Notes: generated from the letters alone by a model not told the origin. Counted from the stretch's first letter, positions 51,207-60,327 are shown. The stretch: 64,000 bases of DNA from Bin87 sp965204685 (GCA_965204685.1 OZ242004.1:3410001-3474000), one strand, 5' to 3'. Numbers and translations: made by a program.

Positions 51207-52763
51207 TCAGGAAACCGGACCCCCGAATTCCGCCCGCAGGTCCCGTTTCAGCACCTTGCCCATCACGTTGCGCGGCAGTTCGTCCACGAACACCACCGAC
51301 CGCGGCCGCTTGAACCCGGCCAGCCGGTCCCGGCAGAAATCAATCAGGTCCTGCTCGGTGACCGTCTGGTCCGCCGCTACCACAACCGCCTTGACCTCCT
51401 CGCCCCAATCCAGATCCGGCACACCGATGACCGCCGAATCGGCAACCCCCGGGTGCTCGGCCAGAATCATCTCCACTTCTTCCGGGGACACCATCTCGCC
51501 GCCGCGCTTGATAAAGTCCCGCGCCCGCCCGGCCAGGTAGATGTAGCCGTCCTCGTCCTGCCAGGCCAGGTCCCCGGTGTAGAGCCAACCGCCTTTCAGC
51601 GTGTCCCGCGTGGCATCCTCCTGACCCCAGTACCCGGTCATCATCCGGGGCCCGCGGGCGACAATCTCGCCGACTTCGCCTCCTTCAACCGGATCGCCGT
51701 CTTCCGTGACGATCATCACCTCCACGTCGTCCAGGGGTCTCCCAATCGACGTGAGCCGTCGCATCTTGGTTTCAACCTCCTCCGCCGACCCGGTGAGGTC
51801 ATGGTCATCGGGCGGCAGCATGGTGATGGTGGATGCCGTTTCGGTCTGCCCGAAGGCATTGATGAAGCGCGTGCCCGGGAACTTGTCCAGGGCCTGCCGC
51901 ACCACCGGCAGCGGCATGGGCGCGGCGCCGTAGGTGATCACGCTCAGCGACGACAGGTCGAAGCTGTCGAAGCTCGGATGGTCCATCACCATCTTCAGCA
52001 TGGTGGGCACCAGCATCGCCCGGTTCGCCCGGTGTTCCTGAACCAGACTCATCCAGCCTTCAGCGTCGAACTGCGGCATCACCACCAGCGTCCGGCCTCC
52101 GAACACCGCCGCCAGCGCCGCCTGCAACCCGGCTACGTGATACATCGGCACGGTCAGCAGATTGGTTTCCTCCACGTCCGGGTCCGCCGGCTCGACGTTG
52201 GTGAGCAGGAACGTGGCGAAACTGTCGTGCGTCAACTGCGCTCCCTTGGGGATGCTAGTGGTGCCTGACGTGAACATGATCACCGTCGTGGCGTCCTCGT
52301 CGTCCTCCGGGAAGTGCAGTTGGTCGGGGTTCGCGTTGGCCAGCAGGTCATCGTAGGCGTAACCGCCGTTCGCCGCCGGCGCATCCAGCATCACTATGCG
52401 GTCCGCAGACACCGAACCGTCCGCCGGAACCAGCGACCGGTAGCGTTCGCCCAGGAACAGTAGATCAGGCTGCGCGATGCCCAGCATGGTCGCCAGTTCG
52501 TCCTCTTTGGCGCGGAAATTGATGGGCACGTAGATCGCGTCCAACTGCGCGGCCGCAAAGTACAGTTCGATCAGGTGATGGCAGTTGGTCTGCATCGCCG
52601 CCACCCGGTCGCCCTGCCCTATTCCCAGCTCGGACATCGCGTTGGCCAGGCGGTTGACCCGTTCCTGCAACATCTCGAAACTGATGTGGTCACCGTCAAA
52701 GACGATGGCCGTCCGCTCGGGAACGATCGCCGACGCGATCATAAGAAATTCGGTCGTGTTCAT
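51207..52763 (-). CDS. Acyl-CoA synthetase (AMP-forming)
   Basis: ANL-family ligase that activates a carboxylic acid to its CoA ester with ATP. The 518-residue chain has the P-loop TTVIMFTSGTTSIPKGAQLT, NAFGQTETAS, the ATP/hinge region WLYTGDLAWQDEDGYIYLAG, and the C-terminal Lys in LPRNVMGKVLKRDLR. The start at 52763 has GGAG; the longer frame to 52859 overlaps the crotonase stop. Substrate chain length unknown; it is linked to two crotonases and a PHP protein. Confidence 0.92.
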   Translation of the reverse strand: MNTTEFLMIASAIVPERTAIVFDGDHISFEMLQERVNRLANAMSELGIGQGDRVAAMQTNCHHLIELYFAAAQLDAIYVPINFRAKEDELATMLGIAQPDLLFLGERYRSLVPADGSVSADRIVMLDAPAANGGYAYDDLLANANPDQLHFPEDDEDATTVIMFTSGTTSIPKGAQLTHDSFATFLLTNVEPADPDVEETNLLTVPMYHVAGLQAALAAVFGGRTLVVMPQFDAEGWMSLVQEHRANRAMLVPTMLKMVMDHPSFDSFDLSSLSVITYGAAPMPLPVVRQALDKFPGTRFINAFGQTETASTITMLPPDDHDLTGSAEEVETKMRRLTSIGRPLDDVEVMIVTEDGDPVEGGEVGEIVARGPRMMTGYWGQEDATRDTLKGGWLYTGDLAWQDEDGYIYLAGRARDFIKRGGEMVSPEEVEMILAEHPGVADSAVIGVPDLDWGEEVKAVVVAADQTVTEQDLIDFCRDRLAGFKRPRSVVFVDELPRNVMGKVLKRDLRAEFGGPVS

Positions 52764-52794
52764 CCTTTCTCCAGGTCGGAAGCTACTCTTTTGG

Positions 52795-53514
52795 TTACGC
52801 TGCAACGGCGGCAGCCAATCGTTGTTCCAAAGCCAGCCCGGCCTCCAGCGGCAATTCACTTCCCGGACCCCACGCCGATTTCAACGCCGCCGCGAAACCC
52901 GCCGGCAGCTCAGACAGTTCATGCGCAGTTTGCCATGCCGTCGTTTCCAATTCGTCGGGCTCCACCACTCGGCTGACTATTCCGCAGGCCATCGCCTCCG
53001 CCGCTCCAAAGCGCCGCCCGGTGTACAGCAAGTCCAACGCCACGGATGGCCCCACGTTGGCCGTCAGGGTCTGGCTCCCTCCGGCGGCGGGGATCATGCC
53101 CAATTGCACCTCGGGCATGGCGAAAACCGTGTCCGACGCCGCAATGCGCAGGTCGCCCAGCAGCAGAATCTCCACCCCCGAACCGATGCAATAGCCGTGC
53201 GCCGCCACGACTATCGGCTTGTCGAGACTGAGCAGTTGACCCCACACGTCCCGCTGCCATCGCGCGTTGCGCGCTATCACCTGCGACGGCGCGGTGCCAA
53301 ACTCGCTCAGGTCTGCGCCGGCGCAGAACGCCCGGCCCTTGCCCGTGATCAGCAGCGCGCTGATTTCCTCGTCTTCGGCCACCGCGTTCAGCGCTTCGGC
53401 AAAGTCGTCCCGCATCGCCACCGAGTAGGCATTCAGCCGGTCCGGACGGTTCAGCGCCAGGTGGGCGACATTGCCCTCCTTCTCGAAAATGATGGTGCCA
53501 AAAGCGTCGCTCAT
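52795..53514 (-). CDS. Enoyl-CoA hydratase/isomerase family protein
   Basis: Crotonase-fold protein, 239 residues. It has LNRPDRLNAYS, the oxyanion segment GKGRAFCAGADLSEF, and both catalytic Glu positions (GSGVEILLLGD and MPEVQLGMIPAAGG). It therefore can catalyse hydration. It starts four bases after the PHP gene stop, in an operon with the ligase. Confidence 0.9.
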   Translation of the reverse strand: MSDAFGTIIFEKEGNVAHLALNRPDRLNAYSVAMRDDFAEALNAVAEDEEISALLITGKGRAFCAGADLSEFGTAPSQVIARNARWQRDVWGQLLSLDKPIVVAAHGYCIGSGVEILLLGDLRIAASDTVFAMPEVQLGMIPAAGGSQTLTANVGPSVALDLLYTGRRFGAAEAMACGIVSRVVEPDELETTAWQTAHELSELPAGFAAALKSAWGPGSELPLEAGLALEQRLAAAVAA

Positions 53515-53518
53515 GCAG

Positions 53519-54061
53519 TCAGTCCAGCGGTATCGCCCGCCGCATCATCTCGTCAAGGTCAACCTCCGTGCTGCCGGCCCCGATCTCGGACAGCACGTTG
53601 GCGTCGCTCACCGAAAATGTCAGCAGACCGTGCTCCTTGGCCACCCGTTCCGCCGCCGGGCGGCGAATGTGCCAGTCGTGGTGGTGGTTGGCCACTTCAA
53701 TCCCGTGAACCCCATCCTCGATCACGATGTTGGGCGTGTAGTACCCCGGGTGGCAGTAGGTGCGAAACAGCCGACCGCCCGGCAGATACAGCTCGGTGCA
53801 GTGGTATTCGTCGAATGGGCTGATCGCCGGGCGCACGTCGATCTCATGGCCGGGAATGATTATCACCTCGTTGGGAAAATGCTGCTCCACCACCCGGTGC
53901 AGCGCCATCCCCCAGTCGCGCCGCCAGTGATCGGTGACCGCGATGCCATCCAATCCGGCTTCCCTGATGCGCGTGATCACGGCTTCCGCGATCTCCGGCG
54001 TCGGTTCCTGGAACCCGAACATTTCGCCCACGTGCGTATGTATGTCCAATCGTACCGTCAT
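53519..54061 (-). CDS. PHP-domain phosphoesterase-like protein
   Basis: A 180-residue PHP-fold metalloprotein. Metal ligands are visible in LDIHTHVGEMF, GIAVTDHWRRDWG, IIPGHEID, TYCHPGY and EVANHHHDWHI. The family includes histidinol phosphatases and polymerase nuclease domains; the substrate here is unknown. It is unusual for it to lie between two crotonase genes. GAGG lies before the ATG. Confidence 0.85.
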   Translation of the reverse strand: MTVRLDIHTHVGEMFGFQEPTPEIAEAVITRIREAGLDGIAVTDHWRRDWGMALHRVVEQHFPNEVIIIPGHEIDVRPAISPFDEYHCTELYLPGGRLFRTYCHPGYYTPNIVIEDGVHGIEVANHHHDWHIRRPAAERVAKEHGLLTFSVSDANVLSEIGAGSTEVDLDEMMRRAIPLD

Positions 54062-54090
54062 TGACTTGCTATCCTCAGCCTCCAGTGACT

Positions 54091-54873
54091 CTAATGACCA
54101 GTAAAGTTTGGCGTTCGTTTTTCGGCAAAGGATCGCAGACCTTCCGCCCGGTCCTCGGTGCTTTGCAGGATGATGCTCAAGTCAGCCTCCAGCCGCAACC
54201 CTTGCGCCAACGGTAGGTCGCCGGCGGCACTCACCGCTTCCTTCGCGTATCGCGCGGCGATGGGCGCGGCGGTGATGATTTGGCCGGCGATTTCGGCCGC
54301 AGTTTCCTCCAGCGCATCACGCGACGCCACCCGGTTCACGAGCCCGAAATCCAGCGCTTCCGCCGCCGACAGCGTCCGGCCCGTCAGCAGCATGTCCCGC
54401 GCCCGCGCCGGCCCTGCCAGCCGAGGCAGCCGTTGCGTCATCCCGTCAAACGGGAACCCGACCTGCGCTGGTACGCCCGCTCCCAGGCGCGCTCCGTCCG
54501 CCGCGATCCGCAGATCGGCAGCCAGGGCGATCTCCAACCCGTGGGCGGTGGCATCGCCGTTCAGCGCCGCCAACACCGGCATGGGTAAACCGGCCACGGC
54601 GTTGGCTGCCCCCATTTTCCTGAACCACTCCGCGCGTTCCGTCAGGTCCGCGTCCTTCAATTCGCCGGGCAGTTGTTCCCGACCCGTCGCGAACGTATTG
54701 CCACCGCCGGTAATCGTCACCACCCGCAGCTCATCGTCCAGGCTCAACTCCCGGCAACAGTCGATAATTTCTGCGGCCACCGTCTCGCTGATCGTAACGC
54801 CGGGGCCGGCGCCGGGCAAGGTGAGCTTCGCCTGCAACCGGGTTCTCTCGCACTCGATGGTCTGATAGCGCAT
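54091..54873 (-). CDS. Crotonase-fold protein with altered active site
   Basis: A 260-residue crotonase-like protein. It has ITGGGNTFATGREQLPGEL (oxyanion region), GDATAHGLEIALAADLRIA (first Glu), but the second Glu position reads GVPAQVGFPFDGMTQRL, with no Glu. It is probably not a plain enoyl-CoA hydratase. It is first in the minus-strand run of ligase, crotonase, PHP and reductase. Confidence 0.85.
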   Translation of the reverse strand: MRYQTIECERTRLQAKLTLPGAGPGVTISETVAAEIIDCCRELSLDDELRVVTITGGGNTFATGREQLPGELKDADLTERAEWFRKMGAANAVAGLPMPVLAALNGDATAHGLEIALAADLRIAADGARLGAGVPAQVGFPFDGMTQRLPRLAGPARARDMLLTGRTLSAAEALDFGLVNRVASRDALEETAAEIAGQIITAAPIAARYAKEAVSAAGDLPLAQGLRLEADLSIILQSTEDRAEGLRSFAEKRTPNFTGH

Positions 54874-54968
54874 AGGTTCAATGGGAATGCCGGCAATAGA
54901 GGCGCTTCTCGTCGCTTTATCAGGCCGGCGGATTGGGCTAAAATGGCGACCGCTTGCGGAACCCTATC

Positions 54969-55652
54969 ATGGCATTCAGCAAATTATACGACAGCGCCGC
55001 CACCGCGGTGGCCGATATACCGGACGGCGCGACCCTCCTGATTGGTGGAGTCACCGGCGTCAACGCTCCCGCCGGCCTGCTGAACGCCCTGGCCGACCGC
55101 GAAGTCCGGGACCTGACCTGCGTCTGCGACTCGACCTACTACGGGGCCGAGGCTTTTCACCGCCTGGTTGCCGCCGGCTGCGTTTCCCGGATAATTTCAC
55201 CGGCGCCATTTGGCCCGGGCAGCGACGACGTCATTCAGAACCTATGGCGCTCCGGCGACCTGACCGTCGATATGGTTCCCTGGGGGACGCTGGCGGAACG
55301 CATGCGCTCCGCCGGCGCTGGCATCGGTGGCGTTTTTCTCCCGGTTGGCATCGGCACCCGCTTTGCCGAGGGGAAAGAAACCCGAGTGATCAACGGCGTC
55401 GAGTGTGTGTTTGAGCCTCCCCTGCGCGGGGATTTCGCGTTGATCCGGGCCTCTCGCGCCGATAGCGTCGGCAATCTGGTGTACGCCGGAGCCCAAAGAG
55501 GATGGAATTCCGCCGTCGTCTCCGCCGCTCGGGTGGCCATCGCTGAGGTCGACCAGGTCGTCGCACCGGGGGGCATCGACCCGGAACTGGTGATCACGCC
55601 GGGCATCTTTGTCAACCGTATCGTCCGGGCCGGCTCGGCGCCCTTGGGATAG
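54969..55652 (+). CDS. CoA-transferase subunit A (A1)
   Basis: Family I CoA-transferase alpha subunit, 227 residues. It has DGATLLIGGVTGVNAPAGLL, PWGTLAERMRSAGAGIGGVF, TRFAEGKETRVINGVE and the ending VITPGIFVNRIVR. It is first of three linked genes. The next gene begins six bases after its stop. I predict it pairs with the degenerate B-like half of that gene. ATG 54969 is chosen over 54954. No substrate can be assigned. Confidence 0.88.
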   Translation: MAFSKLYDSAATAVADIPDGATLLIGGVTGVNAPAGLLNALADREVRDLTCVCDSTYYGAEAFHRLVAAGCVSRIISPAPFGPGSDDVIQNLWRSGDLTVDMVPWGTLAERMRSAGAGIGGVFLPVGIGTRFAEGKETRVINGVECVFEPPLRGDFALIRASRADSVGNLVYAGAQRGWNSAVVSAARVAIAEVDQVVAPGGIDPELVITPGIFVNRIVRAGSAPLG

Positions 55653-55658
55653 CACACC

Positions 55659-56993
55659 ATGACGCTGGAAAGACTGGATGCACACAGCGTGGCCCGACGG
55701 GCCGCCGCCGAGATTGCCCCGGGATCGGTGGTCGCCGTCAGCGGTGACTGGGCAATCTCGGCGGCCAACATTGTCCCTGAAGACAAGGACGTGTGGTTCC
55801 TGCGGGCCGGAGGGACCCTTTCGGACTTGCCCATCAACGCCGCCGACGCCGGCGCAGTCCTCCGCGGGGGCTATGTAAATCTGTCAATCCTGACCGCCGC
55901 GCAGGTCGACTCCAGCGGAAGTTTCGCCGGCTACCACGCCGCGGACTACCCGGGGCCACAGGGCCACGCCGGCCTCATCGACCTGGCATCCGGCGCTCGC
56001 CGTGTCATCGTTGTGTTGCCACAAACCGGCGCTGACGGCTCTCCCAACATCGTGGATGCCCTGTCCTATCCGCCCGACGGTGTGCGCTGCGTGGACACAG
56101 TCATTAGCGACGTTGCCGTGTTCCGCGTGTCCGACACCGGGTTCATTCTCACAGAAGTCGCCCCCGGATGGAGCGCCGAGGATGTTCGCGCCATCACCGG
56201 AGCCGCCATCATCACGGCGTCGACCCTACGCGAGATGGACTTCGACCTCCCGCCCGGCAAGCCACCCAGCAAGGTCTACGGCGACGGTCCTTCCGCCATC
56301 GCGGACTTGCCCGACGGGGCGACCGTCTTCATCGACGGTTTCGGCGGCCCGGGCGGCATGGCCCACTACCTCCTCGTATCGCTGCGGGACCGCGGTAGCC
56401 GGAACCTCACCATCGTCAGCAACACCGCCGGCATCGCCCGAGTAGTCAGCTTTGGCACGCCGCCCGACCGCACAGCCATCGACCACAGCGTGCTGGTTGA
56501 GAACAGGCAGGTCGCCAAGGCCATTGCGTCCTTCCCCGTCTCCCCCTCGGTGTCCCGCCCCTCCGAATTCGAACTCGCCTACCGCCGGGGCGAGTGCGAC
56601 CTGGAACTGGTGCCCCAGGGAACCCTTGCGGAGCGCCTGCGCGCCGGCGGCGCCGGCATTGTGGCTTTTTACACCCCAACCGGCGCCGGCACTCTCATTG
56701 CCGAGGGCAAGGAAAGCCGGGTAATCGACGGACGCGAATACATCCTGGAACACGGCCTGCGCGCCGACTTCGCCCTGATCCGCGCTCACCAGGCCGACAC
56801 CCGTGGCAACTTGGTGTACCGCGGCACTTCCCGCAACTTCAACGCAGTGATGGCCCCGGCCGCGCGGGTGACGGTGGTTGAGGTCGACGAAATCGTGCCG
56901 GCCGGCGAACTGGACCCCGAGGCGGTGGTCACCCCGGGAATATTCGTGCAGCGCATCGTGCGCCGACCTGACGGCTTCACCGGCTACGAATAA
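55659..56993 (+). CDS. CoA-transferase B*-A2 fusion, B half lacking catalytic Glu
   Basis: A 444-residue fusion. Residues 1 to about 200 match subunit B in order (SVARRAAAEIAPGSVVAVSG, GAVLRGGYVNLSILTAAQVD, ILTEVAPGWSAEDVRAITGA). At the position of the catalytic Glu motif (SESG in the downstream B) it reads LRAGGTLSD, so no Glu. Residues about 205-444 are a full subunit A (DGATVFIDGFGGPGGMAHYL, PQGTLAERLRAGGAGIVAFY, VVTPGIFVQRIVR). The order A1, B*-A2, B2 suggests a duplicated AB cassette whose inner genes fused. GC and codon use match the neighbours. Confidence 0.85.
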   Translation: MTLERLDAHSVARRAAAEIAPGSVVAVSGDWAISAANIVPEDKDVWFLRAGGTLSDLPINAADAGAVLRGGYVNLSILTAAQVDSSGSFAGYHAADYPGPQGHAGLIDLASGARRVIVVLPQTGADGSPNIVDALSYPPDGVRCVDTVISDVAVFRVSDTGFILTEVAPGWSAEDVRAITGAAIITASTLREMDFDLPPGKPPSKVYGDGPSAIADLPDGATVFIDGFGGPGGMAHYLLVSLRDRGSRNLTIVSNTAGIARVVSFGTPPDRTAIDHSVLVENRQVAKAIASFPVSPSVSRPSEFELAYRRGECDLELVPQGTLAERLRAGGAGIVAFYTPTGAGTLIAEGKESRVIDGREYILEHGLRADFALIRAHQADTRGNLVYRGTSRNFNAVMAPAARVTVVEVDEIVPAGELDPEAVVTPGIFVQRIVRRPDGFTGYE

Positions 56994-57007
56994 CCGGAGT
57001 ATTCGCC

Positions 57008-57679
57008 ATGACCGCAGACAAAGAACGCCTCGACCGGGCCATCATCGCCATGCGCGTGGCGAAAGAACTCCCCGCCGGTTCCTGTGTCAACCTCGGCATC
57101 GGCATACCCACGCTGGTATCCATGTTCGTGGACGACGAAAGCGTCGTCTTCTACCACAGCGAGAGCGGCGTCCTGAACTGCGGCCCCCTGGCTGACGAGG
57201 GCAACGAGGACATCGACCTCATCAACGCCGGCGGCCAGTTCCTCCAGCCTGTTCCGGGCATGGCCTACTTCTCCTCCGTCGATGCCTTCGCCATGATCCG
57301 CGGTGGCCACGTCGACGTGACCGTCCTGGGAGCCCACCAGGTGTCGTCCACCGGAGACCTCGCCAACTGGATGCTGCCCGAGCGCGGCGTCGGCAACATC
57401 GGCGGCGCTATGGACCTGGCCGCCGGAGCCGACAAGGTCATTGTCGCCATGGAGCACAACGATCGCAACGGCAATCCCAAGGTTGTCCAAGAATGCGACT
57501 TCCCCCTCACCGGCCGCGGCTGCGTCTCCCTCGTCGTCACCGACGTCGCCGTGATGGAACCCACCGCCGACGGCATGGTGCTGCGCGAATCTGCTCCCGG
57601 TTGGACACCGGAAGAAGTGCAGGAAGTAACCGGCGCCCGCCTGATCATCCCGGACGAAGTAGCCGAGTACGAGGTCTAA
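57008..57679 (+). CDS. CoA-transferase subunit B (B2)
   Basis: Family I CoA-transferase beta subunit, 223 residues. It has CVNLGIGIPTLVSMF, the catalytic Glu52 in FYHSESGVLNCGPLA, GGHVDVTVLGAHQVSSTGDL, and the ending LRESAPGWTPEEVQEVTGAR. It begins 14 bases after the fusion gene and should form the active site with the A2 half. CGGAG precedes the ATG. Confidence 0.92.
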   Translation: MTADKERLDRAIIAMRVAKELPAGSCVNLGIGIPTLVSMFVDDESVVFYHSESGVLNCGPLADEGNEDIDLINAGGQFLQPVPGMAYFSSVDAFAMIRGGHVDVTVLGAHQVSSTGDLANWMLPERGVGNIGGAMDLAAGADKVIVAMEHNDRNGNPKVVQECDFPLTGRGCVSLVVTDVAVMEPTADGMVLRESAPGWTPEEVQEVTGARLIIPDEVAEYEV

Positions 57680-57693
57680 AGGCCGCAAAGATT

Positions 57694-58071
57694 ATGGGCA
57701 CGTTCTCGGTGATGATCAGCGTTGGCAATCCCAGCGGTGGCGACCAGGTTCAAGTAGAGGCGCTGATCGATACGGGCGCCTCCGACTCGATGTTCCCTGC
57801 TTCATTGCTGCAGAAACTGCATCTGGAGCCCCGCTCACACGTTGACTACACATTGGCCGATGGATCTGAAGTCAGGTTCGGACGAGGCCAGGCAGTCATA
57901 AGCATCGATGATCGAGACGGAATCTGCCCCGTGATTTTCGGGCCGGAAGGTGACGATAACTGCCTCATCGGTGGAATCGCTCTGCAAATCTTGATGTTTG
58001 CGGTCGACCCCGTCAACGAAGTTCTGCTACCGACTAATCGGGGCCGGCTTGGCTACGGCGGCAAGTTGTGA
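57694..58071 (+). CDS. Retropepsin-like (clan AA) aspartic protease
   Basis: A 125-residue protein with the catalytic motif EALIDTGASDSMFPASLL (Asp at about 26), TLADGSEVRFGRGQAV, and IGGIALQILMFAVD (the ILG-like half). No signal peptide. It starts 14 bases after the B2 stop, so it may be cotranscribed with the CoA-transferase. It lacks the small partner gene seen with the 22094-22489 protease. Confidence 0.8.
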   Translation: MGTFSVMISVGNPSGGDQVQVEALIDTGASDSMFPASLLQKLHLEPRSHVDYTLADGSEVRFGRGQAVISIDDRDGICPVIFGPEGDDNCLIGGIALQILMFAVDPVNEVLLPTNRGRLGYGGKL

Positions 58072-58162
58072 CCGGCCTCCTGCAATTGTGTTCCGAGCGG
58101 TTTGGTTTGACTTGCCCGCCCCGTAGTGCTACATTCGACCTACAACTGAACGCCTCACGCGA

Positions 58163-58260
58163 TTCTGGCGGGAGCTTGGGCAAACCAGGCTGAGAGGGCG
58201 GCCAACTTCGTCGCCGACCGTCTGTACCTGACCCGGGTAATGCCGGCGGAGGAACAGTAG
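58163..58260 (+). ncRNA. TPP riboswitch (THI element)
   Basis: The pyrimidine-sensor core GGCTGAGAGGG and the pyrophosphate-sensor region ACCTGACCCGGGTAATGCC followed by GGCGGAGGAACAG match the conserved THI box. A GC-rich variable hairpin lies between them. About 108 bases separate it from the thiG start, and a GCCGCC/GGCGGT hairpin within could be the expression platform. It should lower thiGES expression when thiamine pyrophosphate is abundant. Confidence 0.95.
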
Positions 58261-58367
58261 GTAGCTTTGACATTCGGCCGCCGGGTACCCGCCTGGCGGT
58301 TTCGCATTTCAGGCAATTGCCGGCCACGGCGCCCCCGTTTCCGGCAGCACACAGGAGAGTGATAGCG

Positions 58368-59153
58368 ATGGCCGACGAACTGGTAATTGGTGGCGTGTCG
58401 TTTTCTTCCCGGCTGATCGTCGGTACCGGCCGGCATCGCAGCATGCAGGAAATGATCGATTCCCTCGAAGCTTCGGGCACCGAGATGGTCACCGTGGCCA
58501 TTCGCCGCCTCGACCTCGACAACCCCGAGCAGAATATCCTCGAACACGTCAACCTCGACAAGTATCGCATCCTGCCCAACACCGCCGGCTGCCGCACCGT
58601 CGAGGAGGCGCTGTTCGTTGCCCGACTCGGCCGCGAGGTTTGCCAGACCGACTTCGTCAAGCTCGAAGTCATCCCCGACGCCAAGTACCTGTTCCCCGAC
58701 CCCAACGGCACCCTCGAAGCGGCCCGGCAGCTCGTCGAAGAGGGCTTCAAGGTACTGCCCTACATCCACGCCGATCCAGTCCTGGCGAAGAACCTCGAAG
58801 AAGCCGGATGCGTCACTGTGATGCCCCTGGGTTCCGCTATCGGTTCCGGCCAGGGCATCCATACCGTCGAAGAGGTCCGTATCATCCTCGAAAACGCTAC
58901 GGTCCCCGTCGTCGTGGATGCCGGCTTGGCAGTTCCCTCCGACGCCTCCAAGGCGCTGGAAATAGGCGCTTCCGCCGTCCTGGTCAACACCGCCATCGCC
59001 CAGGCCGAGAACCCGGCAATGATGGCCGACGCTTTCCGCAAGGGTGTGGAGGCCGGACGCCAGGCCTACCTCGCCGGTCGCATTCCGGTGCGCACCGAGG
59101 CCATCGCCAGCAGCCCACCCACCGACGTGCCGGAACCCGTTGCGGCCGCCTGA
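58368..59153 (+). CDS. thiG: Thiazole synthase ThiG
   Basis: Forms the thiazole phosphate ring from deoxyxylulose phosphate, a glycine/tyrosine-derived imine and ThiS thiocarboxylate. The 261-residue TIM barrel has LIVGTGRHRSMQEM, the Schiff-base Lys in FVKLEVIPDAKYLFPD, and VMPLGSAIGSGQGIHTVEEV. The ATG at 58368 has GGAG upstream. It is under the TPP riboswitch. Confidence 0.96.
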   Translation: MADELVIGGVSFSSRLIVGTGRHRSMQEMIDSLEASGTEMVTVAIRRLDLDNPEQNILEHVNLDKYRILPNTAGCRTVEEALFVARLGREVCQTDFVKLEVIPDAKYLFPDPNGTLEAARQLVEEGFKVLPYIHADPVLAKNLEEAGCVTVMPLGSAIGSGQGIHTVEEVRIILENATVPVVVDAGLAVPSDASKALEIGASAVLVNTAIAQAENPAMMADAFRKGVEAGRQAYLAGRIPVRTEAIASSPPTDVPEPVAAA

Positions 59154-59163
59154 GCCTTTCCTG

Positions 59164-59853
59164 ATGGGCGCGGCCTTGCCAAATCCCGCCCTGTGCCTGG
59201 TCACCGACCGGCGCGTTTGTCCGCCGGACGAATTGCCCGGCAGAGTTGCCGCTGCTATCGCCGGCGGCGTCGGCATCGTTCAACTCCGCGATAAGGAAGA
59301 GCCCGGTGGCGCGCTGCTGGAACTGGCCGTCGCGTTGCGGGAGATCACGCGCGGGTCGGCCATTCTCCTGGTGAACGAGCGCGCCGACGTAGCCGCCGCG
59401 TCCGGAGCCGACGGAGTTCAGCTGGGCGAGGCGGCAATGTCTACCGCCGCCGTGCGCCCCATTCTGCCCGACGGGGCCATCATCGGCCGCTCCGTGCATT
59501 CGGTGGATGGCGCCACAGAGGGGCAGGCGTCGGGCGCGGATTTCCTGCTTGTCGGGACCATGTTCGCCACCCGGTCCCATCCGGGCGAGGAGCCGTCCGG
59601 GCCCGGTCTGCTCGAGCGCATCCGTGCGGCCGGCGTGGGCATTCCGCTCCTGGCCATCGGTGGCGTCACCGCCGAAAACGTCGCCCAGGTCATGCAAGCC
59701 GGCGCGGACGGCGCCGCGGTCATTACCGCCATCCTTGCCAGCGCGGACCCCGAACGGGAGGCCGCTAGCATCAAGTCGGCAATGCACGACGCGATGGCCA
59801 GCATTGCCGAACACCGTGAACCCGGTAGCCGCTATACTACGAGCCGGAGGTGA
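59164..59853 (+). CDS. thiE: Thiamine-phosphate synthase ThiE
   Basis: Joins the thiazole and pyrimidine halves to give thiamine phosphate. The 229-residue protein has LCLVTDRRV, VGIVQLRDKEEPGGALLELA, LLVNERADVAAASGADGVQL, and IPLLAIGGVTAENVAQVM. ATG 59164 is 10 bases after thiG. The last residues ESRYTTSRR-like tail (GSRYTTSRR) leads into thiS. Cotranscribed with thiG and thiS. Confidence 0.95.
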   Translation: MGAALPNPALCLVTDRRVCPPDELPGRVAAAIAGGVGIVQLRDKEEPGGALLELAVALREITRGSAILLVNERADVAAASGADGVQLGEAAMSTAAVRPILPDGAIIGRSVHSVDGATEGQASGADFLLVGTMFATRSHPGEEPSGPGLLERIRAAGVGIPLLAIGGVTAENVAQVMQAGADGAAVITAILASADPEREAASIKSAMHDAMASIAEHREPGSRYTTSRR

Positions 59854-59861
59854 CGGCCCGC

Positions 59862-60065
59862 ATGATCACCCTGCAAGTGAACGGGAAAGCTCGCGAAATC
59901 GACGAAGGTCTCAACCTTCAGTCCTATCTCGCCACCATCGACGTCAACATGCGATTCATCGCCGTGGGGTACAACGGCCAGGTGATCCGCAAGGAGGACT
60001 TCGAAAAGGTGAAGCTCCACCCGGGCGATGCTTTGGAGATCGTCCGTCCGGTCGGCGGCGGCTGA
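59862..60065 (+). CDS. thiS: Sulfur carrier protein ThiS
   Basis: Ubiquitin-fold sulfur carrier, 67 residues, ending VGGG. The C-terminal Gly-Gly is the site for adenylation and thiocarboxylation. GGAGG lies 11 bases before ATG 59862, inside the end of thiE. thiF is not in the window. Confidence 0.95.
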   Translation: MITLQVNGKAREIDEGLNLQSYLATIDVNMRFIAVGYNGQVIRKEDFEKVKLHPGDALEIVRPVGGG

Positions 60066-60069
60066 TCCC

Positions 60070-60327
60070 ATGGCCACCGATGCCGGCGGCGCTGACGCCG
60101 CCCTGGATCAGCTCCTCGAAGAAGTCGCGGACGCCCACCCGGACCGCGTGGACGGGTGGCTCCGCAACGAACCCGGCCAGTGGGGCTTTTTCGCCGGCCA
60201 AGCCGTGCTGGCCGTCCGTGGCCTGATCGACCGTAGCTTGGAAGAACCGGAGCGGCGCTACGTCTGGCACCGCATGTGGCTCGTCCTCCAGAAGCGTCGC
60301 TCGGATCTCGAAACTTGGCACACCTGA
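60070..60327 (+). CDS. Small hypothetical protein
   Basis: An 85-residue, mostly helical protein with Trp-rich C-terminus (RRYVWHRMWLVLQKRRSDLE). It starts four bases after the thiS stop, so it may be cotranscribed with the thiamine genes. I do not recognise the family; no function can be given. Confidence 0.6.
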   Translation: MATDAGGADAALDQLLEEVADAHPDRVDGWLRNEPGQWGFFAGQAVLAVRGLIDRSLEEPERRYVWHRMWLVLQKRRSDLETWHT

